In this document: piece by piece, positions 40,241 to 48,863 of the stretch
Numbering within the stretch: the first letter of the stretch is position 1
Layout of the letters: every line of letters starts with the position of its first letter
Assembly: GCF_003056725.1 (NCBI RefSeq)
Contig: NZ_QBKZ01000001.1
Location: 402,542-466,541 of the forward strand
Source of the DNA: Mangrovicoccus ximenensis
GTDB lineage: Bacteria > Pseudomonadota > Alphaproteobacteria > Rhodobacterales > Rhodobacteraceae
Length of the DNA stretch: 64,000 bases
Direction of reading: 5' to 3'
Notes under the pieces: generated by a model
The model's input: the letters and a program-made list of their open reading frames with translations, nothing else
Told to the model about the DNA's origin: nothing
Databases searched by the model: none
Program-made: the position numbers and the translations under genes

Positions 40241-40534
40241 TTACGCAGCTTCGGTGATGCCGAGGATGTCGCTTTCCTTCATGATCAGCAGCTCTTCGCC
40301 GTCGATCGAGACTTCGGTGCCGGACCACTTGCCGAAGAGCACCTTGTCGCCCGCTTTCACGGTCATCGCGATCAGCTCGCCGGAGTCCTTGCGTGCGCCT
40401 TCGCCGCAGGCGACAACCAGGCCTTCGGCCGGCTTTTCTTTCGCGCTGTCGGGGATGATCAGGCCACCTTTGGTTTTCTCTTCGCTCTCGACACGCTTGA
40501 CGAGAACACGGTCATGCAGCGGCTTGAATGCCAT
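40241..40534 (-). CDS. groES: Co-chaperonin GroES
   Basis: The 10-kDa lid of GroEL, 97 residues from ATG 40534 ([20 protein letters not shown]). The mobile GroEL-contacting loop is [18 protein letters not shown], and the C-terminal [17 protein letters not shown] is typical. The frame extends 15 codons upstream, but the chosen ATG follows AGGAGA at a good distance. First gene of the heat-shock operon. Confidence 0.97.
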   Translation of the reverse strand: MAFKPLHDRVLVKRVESEEKTKGGLIIPDSAKEKPAEGLVVACGEGARKDSGELIAMTVKAGDKVLFGKWSGTEVSIDGEELLIMKESDILGITEAA

Positions 40535-40568
40535 CTCTGACTCTCCTGTCTCAGAGTTTATGACGCTT

Positions 40569-40595
40569 TTAGCACTCACTCCCCGCGAGTGCCAA
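40569..40595 (-). promoter_or_regulatory. CIRCE operator (HrcA site) of groESL
   Basis: TTAGCACTC (40569-40577), nine bases, GAGTGCCAA (40587-40595): the 9-9-9 CIRCE inverted repeat with one mismatch from the consensus in the right arm (GAGTGCCAA for GAGTGCTAA). HrcA binding here represses groESL at normal temperature. It lies 35-61 bases before the groES start. Confidence 0.93.
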
Positions 40596-40602
40596 CACCG
40601 GG

Positions 40603-40632
40603 GAGGTAGTCACCGTCTCCCCCGCCTGTCAA
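40603..40632 (-). promoter_or_regulatory. Probable housekeeping promoter of groESL
   Basis: On the minus strand TTGACA (40632-40627) is followed after 18 bases by TACCTC (40608-40603). Initiation would occur just before or within the CIRCE element, which explains HrcA repression. The -10 match is weak. Confidence 0.55.
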
Positions 40633-40642
40633 GTCCGGCGTC

Positions 40643-40656
40643 CTGCAAATTTGCAG
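40643..40656. promoter_or_regulatory. Perfect 14-base palindrome upstream of the groESL promoter
   Basis: CTGCAAATTTGCAG, 11 bases upstream of the -35 box. It could be a second regulator site for groESL or for something lost to its right; no regulator is assigned. Confidence 0.4.
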
Positions 40657-40827
40657 CTCTCCCCCGGATTTTTCCGCCGGCGCCGAAGATGGCAGCTGGC
40701 GGCGGCGGACGGAACCGGCCGCCCCTGCCCTCCGCAGGTAGGAAGGCCGCTCCGGAGGCGCAACCCGTGCGCCTCCGCCGCAGCGATTCTCCGCCGGCAG
40801 CCGGCCTGCGGACCCGCCGCCGCGCGC

Positions 40828-41314
40828 TCAGAACAGGAAATCGGCGTTCGACAGATCCGCGGCGGCCACGCCGTCGAGCAGGATCGACAGGCCGTAGGTC
40901 CCGGACAGGTCGATCAGCACCCCGCCCGCCGTCTCGGCGACATGCGCGGACAGGCTCGCGCCGTAGCCGGTCAGCCTCAGCGCCGTCAGGTCGATCAGGT
41001 CGGTGCCGTCCTGGAAATCCGCCACCGTGTCGAAGCCGTCATTGGCGCGGAACACGAACGTGTCGGCGCCGCCGCCGCCCTCGAGCAGATCGTCGCCCTT
41101 GTTGCCTTCGAGCACATCCGCACCGGCGCCGCCGCCGAGCGTGTCGTCGCCAGCGAAGCCGCGGAGCCGGTCGAAGCCGAAGCCGCCATTCAGCCCGTCA
41201 TTGCCGCGCCCGCCGATCAGCAGGTCGCTGTTCAGCCCGCCCTCGATCACGTCGTCGCCGTCGCCGCCGCGCAGCTCGTCATTGCCGGCACTGCCCGAGA
41301 GCGTGTCGTCGCCC
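40828..41314 (-). pseudogene. RTX-type calcium-binding protein, C-terminal fragment
   Basis: About 161 residues of an RTX (repeats-in-toxin) protein: LGDDTLSGSAGNDELRGGDG, then tandem nonapeptides of the GGxGxDxLx type (IGGRGNDGLNGGFGFDRLRG, FAGDDTLGGGAGADVLEG, NKGDDLLEGGGGADTFVF), followed by a C-terminal secretion-type region ending LSNADFLF. Such proteins are exported by type I secretion and fold around calcium outside the cell. The functional N-terminal domain is absent; near 41314 the frame meets the CAP-domain fragment, also decapitated, in head-to-head orientation. Confidence 0.85.
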
Positions 41315-41317
41315 AGC

Positions 41318-41657
41318 CTCGGGCCTGCCGCCGCTGGCCGCCGATCCGCTCTGCGAGCGCGCCGCCCAGGCCCATGCCGCCGACCAGGCGCAGCGCCAGG
41401 TGCTGACCCATGGCAGCGGATTCGAGAACCGCGACACCGCCGCCAACCGGATCGCCCAACAGGGCTACCAATGGAGCTTTGCCGCCGAGAACGTCGCCTT
41501 CGGCCAGAAGGACGCGCAGGCGGTGCTGGAGGCCTGGGCCAGCTCCCCGGGCCACCGCGAGAACATGCTGAGCGGCAAGGCGGTGCATTACGGCTTCGGC
41601 GGCGCCTCGAACCGGCTGGGACCCTATTGGGTGCTGGTGCTGGCCGCGCCGCTGTGA
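41318..41657 (+). pseudogene. CAP/SCP-domain protein, C-terminal fragment
   Basis: About 112 residues of a CAP (cysteine-rich secretory/PR-1-like) domain: SGLPPLAADPLCERAAQAHA, DTAANRIAQQGYQWSFAAEN (the NxxxxxG-x-W motif), VAFGQKDAQAVLEAWASSPG and HRENMLSGKAVHYGFGGASN, then YWVLVLAAPL and stop. CAP proteins are extracellular and sometimes bind metal through the E and H seen here. The N-terminal part, including a signal peptide, is missing. The joint with the RTX fragment is at about 41315. Confidence 0.82.
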
Positions 41658-41661
41658 CCGC

Positions 41662-41763
41662 TCAGCGGTAGCGCGCGTCGAGCGCCCGCTCGACCTGGCC
41701 CGCGAACTTGGCCGCCGCCACCGGCAGCGCGCGGTTCCTCAGCTGGCAGAGATAGAGCCGCCT
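41662..41763 (-). pseudogene. C-terminal fragment of an unidentified (LysR-like?) gene
   Basis: About 32 residues, RLYLCQLRNRALPVAAAKFA then GQVERALDARYR and stop, reading opposite to the CAP fragment. The pattern (YLC...R-ALP-AA-KFA) is like the last helix of LysR-family effector domains, but it is too short to be sure. Upstream of about 41763 the frame loses any resemblance. Confidence 0.3.
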
Positions 41764-41912
41764 GCTTCTCCATCGCGGAGTTCCTCCTCTCCATGGGGCA
41801 GGACGGGCCGCCGCGCAGGGCCGCAGGCGCGGCCCCTCGGGGCCGTGGCGCGGTCCGGACATGCGGCATGCCTCCCTGCCGGGCAGGCCCGAGACCTGCC
41901 GTTCCTCCTAGT

Positions 41913-41936
41913 TGTATTTCGTATATGCCAAATACA
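41913..41936. promoter_or_regulatory. Inverted repeat upstream of the first iclR gene
   Basis: Perfect arms TGTATTT and AAATACA separated by ten bases (CGTATATGCC), in an AT-rich island 79 bases before the IclR start. It could be the operator for this IclR-type regulator. Confidence 0.5.
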
Positions 41937-42014
41937 TATGTCAATAAAAAATCTTGTTCCCATCCCGCGGAACGTGCGATCACTTCGGAAACAGGCAGAT
42001 GGCGGGAATACGGG

Positions 42015-42809
42015 ATGGGCAGTGAAAGCCGGAGCGCGCGGGGCATCCAGTCAATCACGGTGGGCGGACGGCTGTTGCAGGCATTGATCGACGGCGCGCG
42101 GCCGATGACGCTGCGCGAAATCGCTGACCGGGCCGAGATCGCGCCCGCCCAGGCCCATGCCTATCTGGTCAGCCACCGGCGCACCGGCATGGTGGTGCAG
42201 GAATTCGATTCGGGCCCCTATCTTTTCGGCCCCTTCGCGCTGAAGCTGGGGCTGGCACGGCTGCGCGCCCTGCCGGTCTATGGCCGCGCCGAGGCACTGC
42301 TGAAATCGCTGTCGCAGGAGCTGAACGTGATGTCGGTGCTTGCGGTCTGGGGGCCCGGCGGGCCGAGCGCGGTGATGGTGGTGCAGGCCAGCGACAAGCG
42401 CAGCGACCTGAACATCCGGATGGGCACGCGGTTCTCGGTGCTGAATACCGCCACCGGACGGATCTTCGGCGCCCATCACGACCCGGCGCAGGTCGAGCCC
42501 CATGTCGCGGCGGAATTCGCGCGCAGCCCCGCGGCCTTCTACCCGACCGACGTGGCCGGACCGGAGGATTTCGCGCAGCGCGTGGCCGAGGTGCGGGACC
42601 AGGGCTTTGCCTCCATCCGCGGCGCCAGGGTGCCCGGGATCGACGCGATCGCCGCCCCGATCTTCGACGAGGACGGCCAGTTCGCCGGGGCGGTGACCTG
42701 CATCGGCCATGCCGAACATATCGACACCGGACCGGAGGGCGCGGCCGTCCGCGCGCTTCTCGGCGGCGCCGCCCGGCTCAACGCCGCCGACGCCGCCTCC
42801 GACACCTGA
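42015..42809 (+). CDS. IclR-family transcriptional regulator
   Basis: A 264-residue IclR regulator from ATG 42015. An N-terminal winged helix (RSARGIQSITVGGRLLQALI, MTLREIADRAEIAPAQAHAY, LVSHRRTGMVVQEFDSGPYL) precedes the effector-binding IclR domain. The latter contains VLNTATGRIFGAH and GFASIRGARVPGIDAIAAPI. A start further upstream (41793) would include an unlikely proline/arginine-rich stretch. Thirty-five bases later a second, very similar iclR gene begins, so the pair looks like a tandem duplication controlling the amidohydrolase genes beyond. Effector unknown. Confidence 0.9.
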   Translation: MGSESRSARGIQSITVGGRLLQALIDGARPMTLREIADRAEIAPAQAHAYLVSHRRTGMVVQEFDSGPYLFGPFALKLGLARLRALPVYGRAEALLKSLSQELNVMSVLAVWGPGGPSAVMVVQASDKRSDLNIRMGTRFSVLNTATGRIFGAHHDPAQVEPHVAAEFARSPAAFYPTDVAGPEDFAQRVAEVRDQGFASIRGARVPGIDAIAAPIFDEDGQFAGAVTCIGHAEHIDTGPEGAAVRALLGGAARLNAADAASDT

Positions 42810-42844
42810 CCTCCTGCCGCAGCCGCCAGAACCGGACCGATCCC

Positions 42845-43282
42845 ATGACAGCCAAGACCAGCAAATCCGAGGGCCGCGGAGTCCAGTCGATCGAGATCGG
42901 CGCGCAGCTTCTCGAGGCGCTCGCCGAACGCGCCGCGCCGATGATGCTCAAGGAGCTCGCCGCCGCCGCCGGCGTCGCCCCCGCCCAGGCCCATCCCTAT
43001 CTGGTCAGCTACCGCCAGATGGGCATGGTCGAACAGACCGCCTCGGGGCGCTACCGGCTCGGTCCCTTCGCGCTCGATCTCGCGATCATGCGGATGCGCA
43101 CCATCGACCCGATGCAGCTGGCCTCGCAGGCGGTGATCGCGCTGTCGCTGGAGACCGGGCTGACCGGGCTCCTGTCGGTCTGGGGCGCCTTCGGGCCGAC
43201 CATCGTTCTGGTCCATGAAGGCACCGACCAGGTCCACATGAACACCAAGGTCGGCACCGTCTATAATCCCGTCACGACTACC
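42845..43282 (+). pseudogene. Second IclR-family regulator, N-terminal fragment
   Basis: About 145 residues closely parallel to the preceding gene: RGVQSIEIGAQLLEALAERA, MLKELAAAAGVAPAQAHPYL, SYRQMGMVEQTASGRYRLGP, then VHEGTDQVHMNTKVGTVYN. The effector domain stops after its first strand; beyond about 43282 the sequence is unrelated, and the frame ends at 43312. The wing and recognition helices are intact, so a short product might still bind DNA, but IclR effector-domain function is lost. Bases 43283-43439 hold nothing recognisable. Confidence 0.87.
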
Positions 43283-43439
43283 CGACGCATGGTCTGCTCC
43301 CGTTCTCATTAGCGCTTTTGGGCCTGATACCGCGTGGCGCGCGATGCGGCAAGCGCAAGACCCGCACCGGGCGGGGCAATGCGGCCCCGCCGCGCCAAAC
43401 CGGCGGGAAACCGCAAAGCCGCCGCGCCGCCCTCGGCCA

Positions 43440-43565
43440 GGGCTCGGCCGGGCCTTCGGCGGTGCCGGGCGGGACGATCTGCGCGATGCGCCCCCGGTCG
43501 ATCACGATATCGGCCGTGCTGCCGCCGGGCAGGGCGGCGCCGGAGAGAACCAGCCGCTCAGACAT
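43440..43565 (-). pseudogene. Amidohydrolase-superfamily protein, N-terminal fragment
   Basis: About 40 residues, MSERLVLSGAALPGGSTADI then VIDRGRIAQIVPPGTAEGPA, the beta-sandwich start of an amidohydrolase such as cytosine deaminase or N-acyl-amino-acid deacylase. The ATG (43565) lies inside the last codons of the full amidohydrolase gene (eight-base overlap), so it was the next gene of that operon. The metal-binding and catalytic parts are lost. Confidence 0.65.
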
Positions 43566-45114
43566 CGGCCATCGCATTGTAGCGGTAGGACCGGTGCGCG
43601 GCGTCCGGCGCATGCCGGTGCTGGAAGTCCTCCAGCACCGGCATGGCCGCCTCGACCATCGCCCGCATTTCGGCCTCCTCCGCGGTTTCCGGCGCCGCGA
43701 GCCGCGCGGCGATCTCGGCCAGCACCGCCTCGCTGTCGATCGAAGTCACGCGGCCGTTCTCCACCACGCGGCGGCCCTCGACGAAGACGCTGTCGACCGC
43801 GCCCTTCATCGCGCGGTGCAGCACGGTTTCGGCGACCGGCGTGTGCGGCGAGACGACGGGGCGCTCCACCTTGGCGCGGTCGAGCAGAAGGATATCGGCG
43901 CGCCGCCCCGGCTCCAGCCGCCCGACCTCTGCGCCGAAGCCCGCCGAGCGCGCGCCATGCTCCGTCGCCATCGCGATCACGGCGCCCGCATCGGGACGGT
44001 CGGTCCACATCGCGGTTTCACGGTGGAGCGCCCAGGCGAGCTTCATTTCCAGGAGCATGTCCCGGTCATCGGCGATGTTCGACTGGTCGATGCCGAGCGC
44101 CACCGGAATGCCGCGGGCGCGCATCTCGTTGACCGGCGCGATGCCCGAGCCCAGCCGCAGCCCCGAAGACGCGTTGTGGCAGATCATGCAGCCGCATTCC
44201 GCCAAGAGGTCGAGATCTCGGCGGCTGGTCCAGTTGCCATGGCCGAGCGTCAGCTCGGGACCGAGGCAGCCCAGCCGGTGCAGATGCTCCACCGCCGAGC
44301 AGCCATAGGTCCTGTGCGCGAAGGCGGCCTGCCGCGCGGTCTCGACCAGATGCATGTGCAGGTTGGCGCCTTCGGCCCGCGCCGTTGCGGTGATCTCCTG
44401 CAGCGCCGCGTCCGAGCACCAATGCAGGTTCGCCGGCGCCAGATGCATCCGCACCATGCCGGGCGCGCGCGCGGCCCAGTCGGCCTTCATCTGCCGGAAG
44501 AAGGCCATGTAGTCGCCGATCGGGGTCGCCGCCGCCGAGAGCCGCGGCTGCCACCAGGCGGCGATCTCCGCGGGCAGCGCGGCGAGCACCTCCGCGTCCG
44601 GGTCGTAGCTCAGCACGTTGCGGTCGCGGATCATGAAGGAGAAGCCCGCCCGCATGCCGATCTCGCCATAGGCGCCCAGCACCGCATCGGCCCCGGCCTG
44701 CCAGTCCTGCGGCGTCCCGGCCAGCCCCGAATGGATGTGGTGGACGGTGGTGGTGCCGCTTTCCAGCATCTCGATGGCGGAATAGAGCGTGTCGAGCCGC
44801 GGCCCGATCTGCCGCATCGCGCGGAACCGCGGCAGCCAGAGTTCCAGCGGCGCGAAGGGCACCCCGCCCATCAGCGGCGTCACCCCGAAATGATGGTGCG
44901 CATTCACCAGCCCCGGCATCGCGATCATCCCCGGACCGCCGAAACGCGGCAGGTGGCCGTTGCCGAAGCCCACCGCCTCGGGGGTGCCGATATGGGCGAT
45001 GCGGCCCTCATGCACGCGGATCAGCACGTCATGGCGCAGCTGCATCTGCCCCGCGCCGTCCAGCCCGCAGAGAACCACGCCCGCCTCGATCAGGCAGTCG
45101 GAAGGATGTGTCAT
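43558..45114 (-). CDS. Amidohydrolase-family deaminase/chlorohydrolase-like enzyme
   Basis: A 518-residue metal-dependent hydrolase of the guanine deaminase/atrazine-hydrolase/SAH-deaminase branch. The beta-sandwich start (CLIEAGVVLCGLDGAGQMQL, VLIRVHEGRIAHIG) is followed by the metal motif MPGLVNAHHHFGVTP (about residue 72). A second histidine is in LHMHLVETARQAAF, a third in LGHGNWTSRR and a catalytic aspartate in ALGIDQSNIADDRD. The C-terminal sandwich has LEPGRRADILLLDR. The ATG at 45114 overlaps the stop of the questin-oxidase-like gene. Substrate unknown; the second amidohydrolase stub, the oxidase and IclR regulators suggest catabolism of a heterocyclic or amide compound. Confidence 0.88.
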   Translation of the reverse strand: MTHPSDCLIEAGVVLCGLDGAGQMQLRHDVLIRVHEGRIAHIGTPEAVGFGNGHLPRFGGPGMIAMPGLVNAHHHFGVTPLMGGVPFAPLELWLPRFRAMRQIGPRLDTLYSAIEMLESGTTTVHHIHSGLAGTPQDWQAGADAVLGAYGEIGMRAGFSFMIRDRNVLSYDPDAEVLAALPAEIAAWWQPRLSAAATPIGDYMAFFRQMKADWAARAPGMVRMHLAPANLHWCSDAALQEITATARAEGANLHMHLVETARQAAFAHRTYGCSAVEHLHRLGCLGPELTLGHGNWTSRRDLDLLAECGCMICHNASSGLRLGSGIAPVNEMRARGIPVALGIDQSNIADDRDMLLEMKLAWALHRETAMWTDRPDAGAVIAMATEHGARSAGFGAEVGRLEPGRRADILLLDRAKVERPVVSPHTPVAETVLHRAMKGAVDSVFVEGRRVVENGRVTSIDSEAVLAEIAARLAAPETAEEAEMRAMVEAAMPVLEDFQHRHAPDAAHRSYRYNAMADV

Positions 45115-46154
45115 TGCCGGTAGTCCCTGATCAGTCCCAGCCGCCGCGCCACCGAGATGCGGTAGAGCGGGTCGGGATATGTCCTGTCTTCCTCCGAGGC
45201 CGAGAAGGCCACGGAAATGTCGTGCTCGTCCTCCGACAGCCGCGCCGCGGCGAAGATCGCGGGCCAGTCCGGGGCCTCCGTCCGGCGCCAGCGGACGAGA
45301 TCGGCGGAAGACGGCAGGGCGGGGAAGCCCATCTCGCCGCCGAGCGCGGCGATGCATTGCCAGAAGCTGCGCAGCATCGTTTCCTGTGTGGCCGCATCGC
45401 AGAAAGGCAGCACGATGCGCAGCCAGTGGCAGCCGGTCACGGCATGCAGCGCCGAGAAATCCTGGGTTGCGGCGAAGAGCGCGATGGAGGCGGCGGCCAT
45501 GCGGGCCAGCGTGTCCGGTCCGATCTCAAGCCAGTCGACGACCGGGACGAAATCCGGGCAGCGGCCGCTTTCCGCCATGTTCTGCCAGAGGAGCCCGTGG
45601 AGCGGCAGGCCGCGCAGCGCCTCGATGCGGAAGGCCCGCGCAAGAACCTCCGCCGGATCGGCCGTGACCGGGGCGGCGCCGGTCGCGGGCGGCAGCGCCA
45701 GATAGGACCAGTGCCAATAGGCCAGAGCGATGGCGATTTCCTGCGGGTCTTCGCGCAGGATGCCGTAAGCGGTGCGCATCAGCGCATGCAGCGCGCTGGC
45801 ACCGGTTCCCGGGGCGAAGCCGGGCAGGTGCACGGCCAGCGCCTGCTGCCATCCGAAGCGCTCAACCTCGGCAGCGAAGTAACGGCGCAGATCGGCTTCG
45901 CGAGCGCGCCGACCCAGAAGCGCAGGCAGATCGCCGGAGGCAAGCGGGGCGGTGGCCGGACCGACGGGAAGCAGCCCTTTGTAGTCCCGGTAGCTTGCAA
46001 AGAAATCTTCCAGCCGCGCCGTCCCGCCGATCCGGTCGAGCGCCACGAGGACCATGGGCGCGTGATTGGCGAAGGTCGCCTCGAATTCGGTGCTGTAGGC
46101 GGGCATCTCGGCCATGATGACGTCGATGTCCTGCTGTGCTGCGAGCCTGTCCAT
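45111..46154 (-). CDS. Questin oxidase family protein (DUF4243)
   Basis: A 347-residue protein resembling the questin oxidase-like family (DUF4243), whose fungal members carry out Baeyer-Villiger-type cleavage of anthraquinones. Conserved runs include FANHAPMVLVALDRIGGTAR, RDYKGLLPVGPATAPL, RREAD-like READLRRYFAAEVERFGWQQ, PGTGASALHALMRTAYGILR and IALAYWHWSYLALP, many carrying the histidines and tryptophans typical of the family. ATG 46154 is preferred over an in-frame upstream start at 46217. It overlaps the amidohydrolase start by four bases (ATGA), so the two enzymes are translationally coupled. Substrate in bacteria is unknown. Confidence 0.8.
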   Translation of the reverse strand: MDRLAAQQDIDVIMAEMPAYSTEFEATFANHAPMVLVALDRIGGTARLEDFFASYRDYKGLLPVGPATAPLASGDLPALLGRRAREADLRRYFAAEVERFGWQQALAVHLPGFAPGTGASALHALMRTAYGILREDPQEIAIALAYWHWSYLALPPATGAAPVTADPAEVLARAFRIEALRGLPLHGLLWQNMAESGRCPDFVPVVDWLEIGPDTLARMAAASIALFAATQDFSALHAVTGCHWLRIVLPFCDAATQETMLRSFWQCIAALGGEMGFPALPSSADLVRWRRTEAPDWPAIFAAARLSEDEHDISVAFSASEEDRTYPDPLYRISVARRLGLIRDYRQ

Positions 46155-46829
46155 CGGAACTCCTTCACGCTGCCCGGTTTTTGCCGGTCGCGCGATGATA
46201 GGAAGGCTGCGCCGCATGTACAGGCCTTCCCGGGCGCCACGGCGGTTCAGGCCCTTCCCCGATATGTGCTGTCATGGAAAAGCGGACAAAAAAACCGCTT
46301 TCCGCGTGGCCGGACCGGAGCGCGCATCGGGGAGGACGTCCGGCCGCAGCGCAGCGCCGGCCCCCTCGGAGACCAGCGGACCGGCACCGGACGGCCGGCC
46401 AAGGGGGCAGCACCGGACGGAACGCGCATGGATGGCAGCCTGCCGGACCGCGCCGGGATGACGGCGGAGAACGGGACAGGCGGCATCGCTTCGGAGCAAG
46501 TCACCGGGCCGGGTCCCGCGTCGCGGCGACCTTCTGCGGTTCAACTCTCCGCCCCCGGAAACCGGCCTGACCCATCGGGTCCGATGGCGCTTCCCTGATT
46601 GCGGCATTGTCACGGATTGGCCCCGTATGGCCGTCGGGGGCAACGGTCTCTCCGGGACCGGGCCTGCGCGCGCCTCTTGACGGCGTGCTGTGGAGGGTCG
46701 CCCCCAATGTGCGGGCAAGGTCGCGGAGCGCAAGAGACCTCCGCGGGACCGATCCCGCCTCCGTCCCGCCGGGACCTCCGCAATTGGCGTCTGCTTGGCC
46801 GGGCATCTCGGCGTTTCTTCAGCCAGCGC
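46155..46829. other. No gene recognised (675 bases)
   Basis: GC-rich sequence without a recognisable frame between the oxidase operon and a decayed IS110 element. It may contain the outer part of that element. Confidence 0.4.
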
Positions 46830-47813
46830 TCCCTGCGGCGGACCATCCGGCATCCGCTCCTGTCTTCCAGAGGGCCTGCATCAGCTCGGCAGTCTTGCCC
46901 CGTTTGGGCGCCGTGCACGCAGCCGGCGGGAAGGGCCCATGAGTTGGACGGCAGGAACCGCCCGACCCGGCAGTTCCTCGCGGCCGCGGTCTCGGCCAGC
47001 AGGCTGCGCAAGGCGGCCTTCCCGCATTTCGATATGCGCCCCTCATCAATTGTCTCTCCGAACTGGTCGCAAGGCGGGGCCGAAGACCGTTCCGATGCTG
47101 CAGGCTGCCGGAACCGGTCTGCGCTGTCCAAGACGGCGATGACGGCGCGCACGGCACTTGCTCCGGCACCGGGGACGGCCGTCAAGCGCCAGGCCCGCTC
47201 AGCCCTTTCGCAACGGCCCGCGATTGCGGCGCAATCGGGCACGGCTTGGCATGGACGGCCATGAAGCCCTCGGAACTCGCGCCGAACTCCGGTTCCCGCC
47301 GTCGCCGTCGGCCTGCTGATCGCGAACGATTTCCGGAGCCAAGCCTGACGAATGCCGGTCATCCGGATGCCGACCGTCTGGCCCATCTGGCGCGGACCGG
47401 CCGGATCACGCCTGTCCAAATCCGCAGCGTTGATGCGGGCCGGCTGGGAATGCCGACCGGGGCCCGGGACCGGCTGCTTCCGCCGCGCCATGACCTCGAA
47501 CGGCAGGTCCCTGGCAGCCTGGAGACTTAGGGAACCGGAGTTGTTCCGGCGCGGACAGGGCCTTGCGGTCACACTCCCATCGACGCAGGCCACATGGCCA
47601 CGTCCGGCTCGCCCAGCGGCCGCGGCTGCCGGATCGAGAGCAGATCGCTTTCGCGAACGGTCAGGACCTGTGCGGTCTGCTTCCCTGAGAAGACCTTGTC
47701 TCGGCCTCGGGCGCGCAGGGGACGGTCGTTCCGGTCCGGACGGCCGCGGTCTCGCCGACCACGCGGATCGAAATTTCTCCGAGGGATGCATCGCGCCCGG
47801 CATGGTGCTTCAT
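46830..47813 (-). pseudogene. Decayed IS110-family transposase
   Basis: Reading on the minus strand from ATG 47813: MKHHAGRDASLGEISIRVVG, matching the IS110 start (the second residue of the DEDD catalytic set normally reads GIDVS; here GRDAS). The frame breaks after 50 codons. Toward the other end, in another frame, the transposase_20 domain is readable: RLTAVPGAGASAVRAVIAVL, DSADRFRQ, and GRISKCGKAALRSLL. Total length (about 980 bases) fits one IS110 transposase with several frameshifts, so it is an old dead copy. No terminal repeats are expected for this family. Confidence 0.75.
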
Positions 47814-48290
47814 GGCGCCTGTGCGGACCGGCGGCAATGCCGGCAAATCCGTTCCGAGCGGGCGTGTCCAAGTCTTCTTTCGAGGCCGCGGCGCCGACGT
47901 TTCGCGGCCTCCGCCGCCGCCAGCCGGGCCGCGATGGCGCTTGGCGGTGCAACAGGGGCTGACCCCCGGTCTCGCCGCCCTGCGCCGGGAAAGGCTCCGG
48001 GGATGTGCGGCCGGCGCCGCTGGATCCGGCTTTGCGGTGGCTGTGCCTCCAGCGGACGCCGACTCCCATAAGCCGGTCACCGCTTGGTCCCAACCTTTCC
48101 TGACAGCTTGGCGCCAAGTGCGGAAAGGGGCGGTGGCCTGCCGCTGCAAGGGAGATGCCCCGATCCGTTGCCTGCTCCCGCAATGCGGACACGCCCGCCG
48201 GAGGGGCGGGCGATGCATGCGGCGACCGGCTTGCGGATGGTCGGCGAGCGATGCGGAGCCGCTCCGGCGGCTCCGTTCGGCGGGAGCAGG
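47814..48290. other. No gene recognised (477 bases)
   Basis: No recognisable protein on either strand between the IS110 remnant and doxX; probably the flank of the element. Confidence 0.4.
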
Positions 48291-48863
48291 CTAGAACTCC
48301 CTGGCCAAATGCCGGTCCACCGAGAAGTAGCCGCCGCCGAAGGCTGCAATGAGGGCTGCTCCCGCTGCCCAGAAGAGCGATGCGTAGATCGCCTTTTCCT
48401 GGATGCGGGCGCCGAATGCCATCCCGCCATCCCCCAGCAGCGCTGCCTGCGCGGACGGCGTCAGCAGGTCCGGATTCGCGCTCAGATAGGCGAGGCCCTC
48501 GGCCGTCAGGAACGGCTCGGGATAGGGGTTGGCGACATGGAACCAGAGCGTGATCAGGAGCATGGCGGCGTTGGCCAGGGCAACCGGCCGCGTCAGGAAG
48601 CCGACGGCGATCAACATGCCGCCGAAGAATTGCATGGCTGCCAGCAGGGGCGACCAAAGCCAGCCCGGATACATGCCCAGCGACTCGACGAAGCCTGACT
48701 GGGCGAGCGGCGCGACGATCTTCGGCCATCCCGCAACGACGAGGCCGAGGCCGACGGCCAAGCGGAAACCGAGCCATCCGACGGGCTCGGCGAATTTGGA
48801 ATAGACCGGGCAAAGGAAAGGGATGATGAGGCGGTGCCGCGCCGGAACGAAGATATCGGACAT
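48291..48863 (-). CDS. DoxX-family membrane protein
   Basis: A 190-residue membrane protein with four predicted helices, beginning MSDIFVPARHRLIIPFLCPV. The DoxX/quinol-oxidase-subunit-like pattern is visible: LGFRLAVGLGLVVAGWPKIV, SPLLAAMQFFGGMLIAVGFL, ALANAAMLLITLWFHVANPY and ASLFWAAGAALIAAFGGGYF then SVDRHLAREF, the typical family ending. ATG at 48863 follows AGAGGAGAC. DoxX proteins are inner-membrane proteins linked in some bacteria to redox homeostasis, but no specific role can be given. It is a single gene with no evident operon. Confidence 0.88.
   Translation of the reverse strand: MSDIFVPARHRLIIPFLCPVYSKFAEPVGWLGFRLAVGLGLVVAGWPKIVAPLAQSGFVESLGMYPGWLWSPLLAAMQFFGGMLIAVGFLTRPVALANAAMLLITLWFHVANPYPEPFLTAEGLAYLSANPDLLTPSAQAALLGDGGMAFGARIQEKAIYASLFWAAGAALIAAFGGGYFSVDRHLAREF

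Noticed and set aside
40990..41300. Short repeated units that might suggest a tandem-repeat array or CRISPR
   Set aside because: They are the codons of RTX nonapeptides; there are no identical repeats with unique spacers. No CRISPR array was seen anywhere in the window.
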